Shown here: positions 15,245-24,199 of the stretch, piece by piece
Layout: the number at the start of each line of letters is the position of its first letter
Numbering within the stretch: position 1 is the stretch's first letter
DNA from: JAENVU01 sp964639075
GTDB lineage: Bacteria; Actinomycetota; Acidimicrobiia; IMCC26256; JAENVU01
DNA length: 40,181 nt
NCBI GenBank assembly: GCA_964639075.1
Contig: CAZXCB010000005.1
Location: forward strand, 1-40,181
Direction of reading: 5' to 3'
Program-made: the position numbers and the translations under genes
The notes under the pieces: model-generated
What the model saw: only the letters and a program-made list of their open reading frames with translations
The model's database searches: none
Told to the model about the DNA's origin: nothing

Positions 15245-18200
15245 TCAAGCCCCGGCGGGCTCCGCTGCGATGAGCCCGGCGAGATCCTCGACGCCCAGCT
15301 CCGCCCGATCGAAGCGCCGCTCCACGGCGCCGTCCTCGGACACGAACACGAGCACACCGGCCGCGACCCGCTCGCCGGTCACCGCCTCGAGCGCCGCGGC
15401 GTAGGCCGCGAGCTGGAGCCGGTACTCCCCCGCCCGCGCGTCGAGGGCGGCGTCGCCGCGGAGGCGGTCGGTCTTGTAGTCGACGATCACGAGCCCGTCC
15501 TCGGTCCGCACCAGGAGGTCCACGTAGCCCTCCACCACGCGGTCGCCCACCGGCCCGGCGACGTACATCTCGCGGAACACCCGCCGCGCGCCCGCACCGG
15601 TCGAGGCGGGCGCTTCGGCCGCCGCCGCGTCGCGCACCACCGGGGCGGCGAGCACTGCGCGCACCGCGGCGGCGACGGCGTCGACCCCGTCGTCCCCCAG
15701 CGTCTCCGTGGTGGCGGCCGCGCGCGCGAGCGCGTCGACCTCGGCCCCGGTCGCGAGGTCCACGTCCTGGAGCACCGCGTGCACGGCACGCCCGAACGCC
15801 GTCGCGGCACGCCCGACCCGCCACCGGGCGGTCGCGGGCGCGCCGCGCGCGTCCTCGCCGACCTCATCCGTGGGTGGCACGACCGCCGCGGGTGGTCCCT
15901 CGCGGTCGTCGGCTCCGGCGGCGACGGCCACACCGCCGACCGCGGACCGCTTCACCGCGGTCGCGCTGATCGTCCGCGGCGTCCGGGCGCGGGCCACCAG
16001 CCGGGCGCGCCGATCGAGCCAGGCCGCGTGCTCGTCGACCTCATCCGTGGGTGGCACGACCGCGGGCGACGACACCGGCTCCACCCGCCGGTCGGCCGGG
16101 ACCTCCACCTGGCGCCAGCGCCCGGGGTCCGCCGTCTGGGACTCGGCCCACACCTTCTGTGCGAAGCACTTGGCGTCGACGACGTGGTGGGCGGCGACCA
16201 GCAGGTGGTCGCGCGCGCGGGTGCAGCCGACGTAGAGCAGGCGCAGCTTCTCCTCGGCGTCCATCTCCTCCTCGAGGTCGGCGCGCCGGTCGAACCCCGT
16301 GGTCTCGACGCCCTTGCGCGACGCCACGTGCACCTCGTCGCCGGCCCAGAGGACCTGCACCCCGCGGCGCCGGCCGCCGATGCGGGTGGTGAGGCCCGAC
16401 AGCACGGTGATCGGGAACTCCAGGCCCTTGGCGCCGTGCATGGTCATGATCCGCACGGCGTGGTCGTCGGATTCCGGCAGCAGCGGCTCGTGGACGCGCG
16501 CCATGTCGGAGCGTTGCAGCTCGGCCCAGGCCACGAACTCCACGAGGTCGGCGGACTGCGACGCCTCGAACAGCCGCGCCTGGTCCACGAGGAAGCGGAC
16601 GCGGCGCCACACGTCGCGCGCCCGCGGTGCGGCCAGCGCGATGGTCATCGCCCCCCGCTCGGCGACGATGCGCTCGATCAGCTCGCCGGGGCCGCACCAC
16701 CACCGCGCGGCGCGGAGCTCGTCGAGGAACGCGAGCGCGGCCATCACCGGGTGATCGGGCGGCAGGTCCGGCCGGGGCCGGTTGAGGTCCCACCCGCCGC
16801 CGGCGGCGGCGTAGGTGACGAGGTCGTCGTCGCCACACCCGAGGATCGGCGAGCGCAGCGCGGCGACGAGGGCGATCGCGTCGGCCCCGTGCCCGACCGC
16901 GCGCAGGATCGCGACGAGGTCGCGCACCTCCTGGGTCTCGTAGACGAGGGTGCCGGTCTCGGCGCGGTACTCGACACCTCGTTCGCGCAGCGCCTCCATC
17001 AGGAACGGCAGCGACGTGCGTGTCGGGACGAGGATCGCGACGTCCTCGGGCCGCGCGGCACGCCACTCGCTGCCGTCCTCCACCGGCCACGCCGCCGGCT
17101 CGGCGAGGATCCCGGCGACCGCGTCGGCGACGGTGGCGGCTTCGAGCTCCCGGAGCGGCCCGGCCCGCAGACCCTCCTCCTTCGCGTGGGGACCTCCGAG
17201 CAGCACGACGCGGTGGTCGCCGGGGCCGGCCGCGCGGTGCGCGGCCAGCGCCTCGTACCGCGGTCGCCGCTCGGGGACCTCCTCGGCCATCAGGCGCCCG
17301 AACACGTCGTTGACCCAGCCCACGAGCGGCTCGACCGTCCGGAAGTTCGTGGTCAGGCGGACCGGCTCGGCGGCGAACGTGTCCCGGGCCCGCAGGAAGA
17401 GACCGATGTCGGCCCGCCGGAAGCGGTAGATCGACTGCTTCGGATCGCCCACGAAGAACAGCCGCTCGCGGTCCACCGCGATCTCGGTCCAGTCCTCGGC
17501 GGGCTCCCCGCCGCCGACCGACGCGGCGATGAGCGTGGTCAGCTCGATCTGGATCGGGTCGGTGTCCTGGAGCTCGGCGACGAGCAGGCGCGAGTTGCGG
17601 CGATGCAACGCGTCGCGCGCGTCCGGACTCGTCCGGAGCAACCGTCTCGCGAGCACGAGCAGGTCGTGGAACTCGAGCCGACCCTCGCGGCGGCGGGCGT
17701 CGGCCGCGGCCTCGGTGAACCGCGCCACCTCGCCGGCGAGGACGCGCAGCACCGCGTCGGTCACCTGGTCGAGCACGTCCTGACACGCGGCGTCGACGGC
17801 GTCGGCGAGCGCGAGGACCGCGTCCTTGCCGTCCTTGCCGCCCCAGCTCGGCGCCTTGCCCTTGTTGCCGACGCGAACCTTCGGCTTGCCCGACAACGCG
17901 CCGACGACCAGCCGCGCGGCCGGATGTTCGAGCGCGGCGCGTACCGACCGGAAGGCGTCCGCGTGCTCGCGCCAGTACTCCGCGAGCGAGTCGTCCATGC
18001 CCTCGCAGCGATCGAGAACGGGCAGGAAGGCGTCGAGGGCGGCAACGGCCGAGCTCGCGTCGCACTCGGGTGCGGTGACCGGAACCCGGGCCGCCGACGC
18101 GATGCGGTCCCAGTTGTCGGAGAACACGACCGCGACATCGCGCAGCGACGAGAACTTCGCGTGGTCGATCCGCACACCGAGGATGCTCGCGAGAGCGATC

Positions 18201-18688
18201 ACCTCGTCGAGCTCCGGGCTCGCGAACATCTGGTCCACGTGCTCGGTCCAGCGCCGATCGAACGCGAGGAGGCTCTCGACCTCGTCGAGGACCTCCACGA
18301 ACGGCGGGAGCCCGGCCTCGATCGGATGCTCGGCGAGCACCCGCTGGGCGAAGCTGTGCACGGTGCCGATCGCCGCGCTGTCGAGGTCGGCGAGCGCGGT
18401 CTCGCACTGCCCGCGCGTCGGCTCCGGAGTCGCCGGATCGTGCACCGTGCGTTCGAACGCCTCGCGCACCCGGGCGCGGAGCTCGCTCGCCGCCGCCTCG
18501 GTGAAGGTGATCGCCGCGATCTCGCGCATCGGGACACCCCGTGCCAGCACCAGCGCCACGACGCGGTCGACGAGCTGCTTGGTCTTGCCGGTCCCCGCCC
18601 CGGCCTCGACGAACAGCAGCTCGTCGAGACCGTCGTGGGTGATCCGCCGGCGCGCCTCCTCGTCGACGAGCACCGCCTCCCCGCTCAC
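15245..18688 (-). CDS. addA: AddA-like UvrD/Rep helicase with RecB-type nuclease domain
   Basis: A 1147-aa superfamily 1A helicase-nuclease subunit for double-strand-break end processing. Walker A (AGAGTGKT) is at about 29-36, motif Ia follows (AITFTEAAASELRARV), motif III region FFVGDPKQSIYRFRRAD is canonical, and helicase motifs IV-VI (LTTNFRT, MTMHGAKGLEFP, LLYVGCTRARDHL) are intact. The C-terminal PD-(D/E)XK nuclease has GYVDLLV, IVDYKTD and YRLQLAAY. Oddity: motif II reads VAELQDTDPIQ, so the usual Walker B Asp of DExQ is Ala371 (codon at 17576-17578); Glu372 is kept. GTG 18688 overlaps the stop of the upstream nuclease gene (GTGA), and a longer start would lie inside that gene. AddA versus AdnB/RecB naming is by overall layout. 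Confidence 0.9.
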   Translation of the reverse strand: MSGEAVLVDEEARRRITHDGLDELLFVEAGAGTGKTKQLVDRVVALVLARGVPMREIAAITFTEAAASELRARVREAFERTVHDPATPEPTRGQCETALADLDSAAIGTVHSFAQRVLAEHPIEAGLPPFVEVLDEVESLLAFDRRWTEHVDQMFASPELDEVIALASILGVRIDHAKFSSLRDVAVVFSDNWDRIASAARVPVTAPECDASSAVAALDAFLPVLDRCEGMDDSLAEYWREHADAFRSVRAALEHPAARLVVGALSGKPKVRVGNKGKAPSWGGKDGKDAVLALADAVDAACQDVLDQVTDAVLRVLAGEVARFTEAAADARRREGRLEFHDLLVLARRLLRTSPDARDALHRRNSRLLVAELQDTDPIQIELTTLIAASVGGGEPAEDWTEIAVDRERLFFVGDPKQSIYRFRRADIGLFLRARDTFAAEPVRLTTNFRTVEPLVGWVNDVFGRLMAEEVPERRPRYEALAAHRAAGPGDHRVVLLGGPHAKEEGLRAGPLRELEAATVADAVAGILAEPAAWPVEDGSEWRAARPEDVAILVPTRTSLPFLMEALRERGVEYRAETGTLVYETQEVRDLVAILRAVGHGADAIALVAALRSPILGCGDDDLVTYAAAGGGWDLNRPRPDLPPDHPVMAALAFLDELRAARWWCGPGELIERIVAERGAMTIALAAPRARDVWRRVRFLVDQARLFEASQSADLVEFVAWAELQRSDMARVHEPLLPESDDHAVRIMTMHGAKGLEFPITVLSGLTTRIGGRRRGVQVLWAGDEVHVASRKGVETTGFDRRADLEEEMDAEEKLRLLYVGCTRARDHLLVAAHHVVDAKCFAQKVWAESQTADPGRWRQVEVPADRRVEPVSSPAVVPPTDEVDEHAAWLDRRARLVARARTPRTISATAVKRSAVGGVAVAAGADDREGPPAAVVPPTDEVGEDARGAPATARWRVGRAATAFGRAVHAVLQDVDLATGAEVDALARAAATTETLGDDGVDAVAAAVRAVLAAPVVRDAAAAEAPASTGAGARRVFREMYVAGPVGDRVVEGYVDLLVRTEDGLVIVDYKTDRLRGDAALDARAGEYRLQLAAYAAALEAVTGERVAAGVLVFVSEDGAVERRFDRAELGVEDLAGLIAAEPAGA
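15859..16063 (-). repeat. In-frame 28-bp direct repeat inside the AddA-like gene
   Basis: Bases 15859-15886 and 16036-16063 are identical over 28 nt, 177 bp (59 codons) apart, so both encode VVPPTDEV in the same frame. It lies in the linker between the helicase part (RPRTISATAVKR lies between the copies) and the nuclease domain. It looks like a small internal duplication in a flexible linker. Confidence 0.8.
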
Positions 18689-21600
18689 TGGTCCACCCCC
18701 GGGTGGTCGGTGACCTCCGGCCAGAGGGCGTCGACCGCGGCGTACTCGGGCGCACCGGCTTTGGCGTCGTACTGCGCGTAGCGGTCCGCCGGACAGAGCG
18801 CGTCGTACGCGCAGTACCGGCAGTTGGCGCTCGAGCCGAAGAACGGATCCGCCTCGCCCGGCACCGACGGGAAGCAGCCGGCGTCGATGCCCTCGACGAT
18901 GTGGCCGACGGCTTCGCGAAAACGCGCCTCGACGGCGTCGTCGAGGACCATGCGGTCCCGGACGAACCCGCCGCGACCGGTGACGTACCAGTACGCGGCC
19001 TCGACCTGATCGGCACCCCAGCGTTGGCGCGCCGCGGCCGCGTACACCGGGAGCTGCAGCCGCGTGCCCGCCCGGACGGGGTCGGCCTCCAGGTCGGGGT
19101 CTGTCGGGGGAACGCGTCCGGTCTTGTAGTCCAGCACGACGTAGGTGCCGGCGGGGTCGACGTCGACACGGTCCGCGCGCCCCCGGAACTGCACGACCCG
19201 ACCGTCGGCCAACTCGACGGGCACCGGATCCCGGCCGTCGAGCCCGAACGGCAGCTCGACCGCGACCGGCACCAGCGACTCCTCCGTGCGGTACCAGTCG
19301 TCGACCTCGATGAACGCGGCGAGGTCCGTCGCGATCTCCTCGCGGTGCAGCCTCCACAGCGTGGCCTTGCCGGTGAGCCCCTTCGCCTCCGCGTCGGCCG
19401 CGACCTCGCCCATGATCCGCAGCATCCGCTCGAGCGCGTCCGCAGGCCAGGGCTGGCCGACCGGGGTCCGCTCGGCCTCGGGGCGTTCCAGCTCGTTGCG
19501 CACGAACTGCTCGAGCACCTCGTGGACGAGCGTGCCGCGATCGAGTGGCGAGAGCTCCAGCAGGCGCTCGGGGGTCTCCTCCGCGGGCACCCGCAGCACG
19601 TTCGCGAGCAGGTAGCGCAACGGACAGGTCGCCCAGTGCTCCAGGCGCGTCGGCGACACGACGTCACCCGTCGCCGGCGAGCGCACCTGGTCGCGCACCG
19701 ACCCGACGTTGCCGTCCCAGCGCGTGACCGACGCGGACGCGCGGCCGCGCACGGCCTCCATCCCGGTGGCCACCATCGTGCCCGCGACGAGCGGATGCTC
19801 GGCTGCGTCGCCGCCCGCGCGCGCGAACCGGTCGGTCAGGCCAAGGACGCGATCAGCAGGGCTCGCCGCGTACGCGACCCGCGCGATCCCGGCGGCGAAC
19901 GACGGCACCGCGTCGACCCCGTCGTCGATGCCGAGCTCGGAGAGCTCGCTGCCGAAGACCCGCCGATCGGCGAGCGCGGACGCGGTCTCGAGCAGGAACC
20001 GGGACGGCAGCCGCTCGCGACCGCTCCGCAGGTCGCCGCGCGGCATGGAGAGGACCCGGTGACGCGGGCTCGCCGCGAGGGCGGCCAGGTAGGCGCGCCG
20101 TTGATCCTCGAGGGCACGGTCGCGCCCCGCGAGCTCCTCGTCCACCGCGAGGCCGCGGTCTGCGTCGGCGAGGAGCGCGTCCTCCCGCCGCGGCGCCGGC
20201 AAGAGACCCTCCGCGAGCCCGAGGACGAACACCGCGTCGAGGTCGAGCCCGAGTCCGGTCGCGATCGGCGCGACGAGCACCCCCTCCCCGTACCGTCCGA
20301 CCCGGCCTGCGGGGGCCGCGAGCTCGGACTCCACGGCGCGGGCGAACGCGCCCGCGGCGGGCGCCGGCTCCACTGCCTCGAGCGCAGCGAGCCGATCCAG
20401 GGCGGCGGCGACCGCGGCGAACGCGTCCTGCTCCTCCTCGGGCCACCGGGCGCGCTGGTGCTCGTCGCCCAGGAGCTCGCAGAGCGTGCCCGCGGCGGCG
20501 GTCGCCCGGTCGCGCCAACCCGTGGACGCGGCGAAACGAGCGACACGCTCGCGCAGCTCGGCGACGAACGCGGCGAGCTCACGCGCCGAGCGCGCCACCG
20601 AGCTCGGAGCCGGGTCGCCGGGATCGTCCTCGGCGACCCGTGCGGCCATCCGCGCGTCGAGCTCCGCCGCGTACCGCTCGAGGCGCTCCCCCCAGTGGTC
20701 GCCGTCGACGACACCCGCGCGCCGCGAGACGACGTCCCACCGGTCGACCGGGACGGTGCCGTGCGCGCCCAGCACCGGCGCGGCCGCGAGCAGCGCGATC
20801 ACCTCGCCGCGACCGAACGTGGAGTCCACCATCCCGATGAGCCGGGTCAGGGTGCGGCCGGCCAGCGAGTCGCCGAGACGGCGGATCGGCGGCCCGTTGT
20901 GGACGATCCCCGCCGCGTCGAGTGCGGCGACGACCGTCCGCGCGTACGGCTCGACCGGCGGGATCAGCATCGCGGTGCGATCGAGCGCGAGCCCGGCCTC
21001 GGCGAGCTCGAGCAGGCGCCGCAGTGTCGCGCGCACCTCGTCGTCGACGTCCGACGCCGTGATGATCTCGGTCCCGGTGACGGGCGACGGCCGGACGGGT
21101 GCGGACAGCTCCGACTCCGGGACCTCGACCCCCCACCGGGCCAGCGCGGCGAGCACCGGCGCGTCGGCGGACGCGTCACCGGTGAGCCCGACGATCCAGG
21201 TGCCGCTGCGCCGCTCGGCGACCGCGCCGACGAGGTCGGCGAGCGCGGGGGCCGTCGGCTGCGGGAGGTGCACCACCACCTCGCCGAGCGCGAGCACGCC
21301 CGGATCTCCCTCCGTGACGGCCGCGCGGGCGTGCGCCGCGAGCACGTCCTCGTCGGCGTACCCGGCCAGCCGGACCCGGACCCGACCGAAGAGCTCGGCG
21401 AGCGCACGGGCCCGGGGTGACCCGGACGCGTCGAGCGCGGCCAGGGTGGCCGGACGCGCCCGCGACAGCTCCGCGTAGCGGCGGGCCAGCGCGGACTCGG
21501 TGGCCGCGTGGCTCGCGACCGCGGCGAAGAAACCGGGGCGGTCCGCCAGCTCCGTGCGGATCGCCGCCACGAGCACCGGATCGGTGAGCGGGACGAGGCC

Positions 21601-21834
21601 TTCCGCGGCGGCCCGCGCCCGCCCGAGCTGCTCCGCGAGCCCGAACGGCGTGACGAACCCGACGTTGGCGAGCCCACCGTCGGCCGCGAGCGTGCGACGC
21701 GCCGCGAGTCCGGCGACGTTCGACGGGACGACCACGGTGACGGGCGCGAGCACATCCCCGGCCTGCGCGGCGCGGATCACCGCACTGAGCGCGTCCGTGG
21801 CCTCCCGGCCGTACGCAACCACCCTCGTCCCCAT
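18685..21834 (-). CDS. addB: AddB-like nuclease subunit with Fe-S cysteine set
   Basis: A 1049-aa partner of the AddA-like protein. The C-terminal domain is a PD-(D/E)XK nuclease (GRADRVDVDP, VLDYKTGRVP, LQLPVYAAAA). Four cysteines frame it as in AddB iron-sulfur proteins: Cys737 (ATCPLRY) and Cys1005, Cys1008 and Cys1014 (CRYCAYDALC). The N-terminal half is an inactive helicase-like fold; no GxxGxGKT Walker A is visible near the start (AYGREATDALSAVIRAA stands there), followed by VTVVVPSNVAGLAARR. This nucleotide-site loss is often seen in actinobacterial relatives, by my recollection. ATG 21834 opens the two-gene operon; the 3' end is coupled to the next gene by GTGA. Confidence 0.85.
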   Translation of the reverse strand: MGTRVVAYGREATDALSAVIRAAQAGDVLAPVTVVVPSNVAGLAARRTLAADGGLANVGFVTPFGLAEQLGRARAAAEGLVPLTDPVLVAAIRTELADRPGFFAAVASHAATESALARRYAELSRARPATLAALDASGSPRARALAELFGRVRVRLAGYADEDVLAAHARAAVTEGDPGVLALGEVVVHLPQPTAPALADLVGAVAERRSGTWIVGLTGDASADAPVLAALARWGVEVPESELSAPVRPSPVTGTEIITASDVDDEVRATLRRLLELAEAGLALDRTAMLIPPVEPYARTVVAALDAAGIVHNGPPIRRLGDSLAGRTLTRLIGMVDSTFGRGEVIALLAAAPVLGAHGTVPVDRWDVVSRRAGVVDGDHWGERLERYAAELDARMAARVAEDDPGDPAPSSVARSARELAAFVAELRERVARFAASTGWRDRATAAAGTLCELLGDEHQRARWPEEEQDAFAAVAAALDRLAALEAVEPAPAAGAFARAVESELAAPAGRVGRYGEGVLVAPIATGLGLDLDAVFVLGLAEGLLPAPRREDALLADADRGLAVDEELAGRDRALEDQRRAYLAALAASPRHRVLSMPRGDLRSGRERLPSRFLLETASALADRRVFGSELSELGIDDGVDAVPSFAAGIARVAYAASPADRVLGLTDRFARAGGDAAEHPLVAGTMVATGMEAVRGRASASVTRWDGNVGSVRDQVRSPATGDVVSPTRLEHWATCPLRYLLANVLRVPAEETPERLLELSPLDRGTLVHEVLEQFVRNELERPEAERTPVGQPWPADALERMLRIMGEVAADAEAKGLTGKATLWRLHREEIATDLAAFIEVDDWYRTEESLVPVAVELPFGLDGRDPVPVELADGRVVQFRGRADRVDVDPAGTYVVLDYKTGRVPPTDPDLEADPVRAGTRLQLPVYAAAARQRWGADQVEAAYWYVTGRGGFVRDRMVLDDAVEARFREAVGHIVEGIDAGCFPSVPGEADPFFGSSANCRYCAYDALCPADRYAQYDAKAGAPEYAAVDALWPEVTDHPGVDQ

Positions 21835-21915
21835 CGCGCCGCACCCTACGCACTGCCTGAGACCATCGACCGGGTCTGCTCTCTGAGTAGTCCCGAGCCG
21901 GAGCGCCAGCGGAGG

Positions 21916-21970
21916 CGAGCCGCGCCGTAGCGTCCCGCGTCGCCCGGAACTACTTCGACCGAGCGAAGGC
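21916..21970 (-). repeat. Diverged inverted copy of the 55-bp intergenic repeat
   Basis: Bases 21916-21943 match the reverse complement of 22497-22524 at 26 of 28 positions, and a further GACCGAGCG (21957-21965) lies at the equivalent place. It sits in the gap between the AddB-like and CBS genes. This makes the element a repeat family rather than only an assembly duplicate. Confidence 0.6.
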
Positions 21971-21978
21971 GCCGAGAT

Positions 21979-22362
21979 CTACGCTTCGAGCAGGGCGGCG
22001 AGGACGTCGCGGCTCGACGCCATGCCCACGATCGCGTCGCCTTCGAGGATCGGGACGTGCCGGACCTCGTTGTCCAGCATCATCCGACCCACCGTGGCGA
22101 TCGTGTCGTGCGCCGAGGCGCTCACGACGTCGCCGGTGACGATCGCGTCGACGTGGTCGTGGTCCGGGTCCAGGCCCTCGGCCAGCGCGCTGACGATGTC
22201 GCGCTCGGACACCAGGACCGGCGGGTGGTGGCCCCGCACGACGGCGACGCCGATCGACTCCTCGGTCAGGAGCATCGCCGCCTTCCGCAGGGTCAGCTGG
22301 CTGTCGATCATCACCGGCGGTCGCCGGACGATCTGCTCGATGGGGTCCTTCGCGTCGGTCAT
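21979..22362 (-). CDS. Tandem CBS-domain protein
   Basis: A 127-aa protein made only of two CBS motifs (a Bateman module), which bind adenine nucleotides and sense energy state. First CBS: IDSQLTLRKAAMLLTEESIGVAVV with the VSERDIVSAL end; second: VSASAHDTIATVGRMMLDNEVRHVPIL with GMASSRDVLAALL. It resembles stand-alone actinobacterial CBS proteins such as hypoxic response protein 1 (Rv2626c). ATG 22362 has a strong GAGGAGG ribosome binding site 7 nt upstream. What it regulates is unknown; no effector domain is attached. Confidence 0.9.
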   Translation of the reverse strand: MTDAKDPIEQIVRRPPVMIDSQLTLRKAAMLLTEESIGVAVVRGHHPPVLVSERDIVSALAEGLDPDHDHVDAIVTGDVVSASAHDTIATVGRMMLDNEVRHVPILEGDAIVGMASSRDVLAALLEA

Positions 22363-22469
22363 CGGATCCTCCTCGTCACCCCGGAGCCTCGTCGCCCGGC
22401 GCGCCCGTTCCCAGGTCCGGAAGTCCCGCCCACCCGGGACTCAGGAACCGGCGTCGCCGTCATATCGGC

Positions 22470-22524
22470 GGCTCCGCTCGGTCTCTGCGACCGAGAGCGA
22501 CGCGGGACGCTCCGCCGCGGCTCG
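22470..22524 (+). repeat. 55-bp repeat, left copy at assembly gap
   Basis: Exact 55-bp match to 22625-22679. It contains a perfect hairpin: CTCGGTC (22477-22483), loop TCTGC, GACCGAG (22489-22495). It ends exactly where the Ns begin. It lies in the intergenic region between the CBS gene and the APH-kinase gene. Confidence 0.9.
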
Positions 22525-22624
22525 NNNNNNNNNNNNNNNNNNNNNNNNNNNNNNNNNNNNNNNNNNNNNNNNNNNNNNNNNNNNNNNNNNNNNNNNNNNN
22601 NNNNNNNNNNNNNNNNNNNNNNNN
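22525..22624. other. Assembly gap of 100 N
   Basis: A run of exactly 100 N, the usual placeholder for a gap of unknown size. The contig ends on both sides are identical over 55 bp. The real distance could be zero or negative. Confidence 0.97.
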
Positions 22625-22679
22625 GGCTCCGCTCGGTCTCTGCGACCGAGAGCGACGCGGGACGCTCCGCCGCGGCTCG
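22625..22679 (+). repeat. 55-bp repeat, right copy at assembly gap
   Basis: Identical to 22470-22524 and starting at the first base after the Ns. It is followed by GGGATC repeated three times (22679-22697) just beyond the end of the APH-kinase gene, where it could act as part of that gene's terminator. Confidence 0.9.
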
Positions 22680-22700
22680 GGATCGGGATCGGGATCGGCG

Positions 22701-24134
22701 TCAAGCGTCGATGAGATCCAGGGCAGCGGCGGCCACCGCGTCCGGTGGCGCGTCGGTCGCGAGGGCAGTGGCCTCGGGCCACGGCACCGCGCGGGCGGCG
22801 AAGGCGCGCACGACGTCGGCGTCCGCGTCCGACGGGTCGTCGCCGTCCCGCGCCCGCCGGCGCACGCGCTCGACGGCGACCGATTCCGGCAGCACGCACT
22901 CCAGTGCGACGAGGTCCGCCACCGTCTCCCGTGCGAGCGCGGCTGCGGCGTCGCGCCACACCGGGTCCGCGAACGTCGCGTCGAGGACGACCGAGTGCCC
23001 GCGCGCGAGGAGCACGCGGGCGTGGTCGAGCATCGCCGCGTACGTCGCCGCGGTGGTGTCGGCGTCGTAGCCCGGACCGTCGACCCCACTCCCCACGTGC
23101 TCGGCGTGCGAGATCCCGAGGTGATCCTTGCGGATCTCGTCGGAACGCAATACCGGCCAGCCCCGGGCGTCGCCGACGCCGGCCGCGACCGTCGACTTCC
23201 CGCTCCCGGGTCCGCCACCGACCGCGACGAGCCGGACGCGCGCCGCCTCCGCGTGCCGCGCGGCGAGCGCGTGCAGGAGCGCGGCTTGCTCGCGATCGTC
23301 CCGCAGGCAGGCGACCTTCGCCCGGATGTGCGCGCGCATCGCCACGTAATGGTGCTCGAGCGACCGCGGGTGCGACTCCGCCGTGAGCTCGCGGTACGCG
23401 GCGAGGAACTCGGCGCCGAGCTCGGCGCGCCCGAGCCGTTCGAGGTCCATGGCGAGGAACGCGACGTCGGCGAGCACGTCGCCGTAGCGCAGGTTCGCGT
23501 CGAAGTCGATGCAGTCCAGCACCTGGGGTCCGGTGTCGAGCAGGAAGATGTCGTCCGCGAGCAGGTCGCCGTGGCCATCGACGATCATGCCGCGCGCGAT
23601 GCGGTCCGCGAACAGCGCCTCCCGGCCGTCGAGGTAGCGCAGCACCGCGCGCTCGAGCGCCTCCTCGACCTCACGGTCCAGCAGCTCCCCGACGAACGGC
23701 GCTGCCTCCTCGAAGCCGGCGACCCACTTCGCGCGGACGGCGTCGCGTGTTCCGACCGCGTCGATCCGCTCGGACCGGTCGGCGGCGGCGTGGAAGTGCG
23801 CGATCACCCGCGCGACGGCCATGAGGTCGTCGTGGTCCAGCGCGTCGATCGTCGCCAGCGCCGCGAGCCGCCGGGCATCGGGCATGCGGTGCATCACGAC
23901 GAGGTGGTCCCACACCGTGCCGTCGGGGCCGCGCAGCTCGGCGACGCCCTCGTACGCATCCGGCGCGATCCGGCGGTTGAGCTCGACCTCGGCCCGGCAC
24001 GCGGCCTCACGCAGCTCCCGGGTCGAGAGGTCCACGAAGGGCAGCCGCACCGGCTTCTTGAGCTTGTACGCGCGCGCCCCGACCAGGAAGACCGTCGAGA
24101 TGTGCGTCTCCCTGATCTCGGCGGGCAGGTCCAC
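22701..24134 (-). CDS. APH-like kinase fused to P-loop kinase (Rv2004c-like)
   Basis: A 477-aa two-domain protein. Residues about 10-290 resemble the aminoglycoside/choline-kinase fold, with YKLKKPVRLPFVDLS for the ATP-lysine region and VDGHGDLLADDIF and IDFDANLRYGD for the catalytic and metal loops. Residues about 298-477 are a small P-loop kinase domain (GGGPGSGKST at about 307-316; VVLDATFADP). The same fusion is known from mycobacterial Rv2004c, a DosR-regulon member. Real substrates are not known, and it need not confer drug resistance. GTG 24134 is used, with GGAGGCAAGGA 11-14 nt upstream. The neighbouring CBS gene also resembles a DosR-regulon protein. Confidence 0.82.
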   Translation of the reverse strand: MDLPAEIRETHISTVFLVGARAYKLKKPVRLPFVDLSTRELREAACRAEVELNRRIAPDAYEGVAELRGPDGTVWDHLVVMHRMPDARRLAALATIDALDHDDLMAVARVIAHFHAAADRSERIDAVGTRDAVRAKWVAGFEEAAPFVGELLDREVEEALERAVLRYLDGREALFADRIARGMIVDGHGDLLADDIFLLDTGPQVLDCIDFDANLRYGDVLADVAFLAMDLERLGRAELGAEFLAAYRELTAESHPRSLEHHYVAMRAHIRAKVACLRDDREQAALLHALAARHAEAARVRLVAVGGGPGSGKSTVAAGVGDARGWPVLRSDEIRKDHLGISHAEHVGSGVDGPGYDADTTAATYAAMLDHARVLLARGHSVVLDATFADPVWRDAAAALARETVADLVALECVLPESVAVERVRRRARDGDDPSDADADVVRAFAARAVPWPEATALATDAPPDAVAAAALDLIDA

Positions 24135-24199
24135 GGCGTCGATCCTTGCCTCCGGTCCGGACGGGCACCAGGGCCGAACGGCGGGACGGTGCCCGGCGC

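Noticed and set aside
13349..18781. An 1810-codon plus-strand open frame
   Set aside because: It is antisense to the penicillin-binding protein and AddA-like genes, whose motifs are complete. The frame is rich in Arg, His, Val and Asp without domains, a known effect of high GC on the opposite strand.
18703..21420. A 905-codon plus-strand open frame
   Set aside because: Antisense shadow of the AddB-like gene; no motif and an Arg/Val/Glu-rich composition.
22470..22679. CRISPR or tandem-repeat array
   Set aside because: Only two identical 55-bp copies, both at contig ends, and one diverged inverted copy; no regular spacers.
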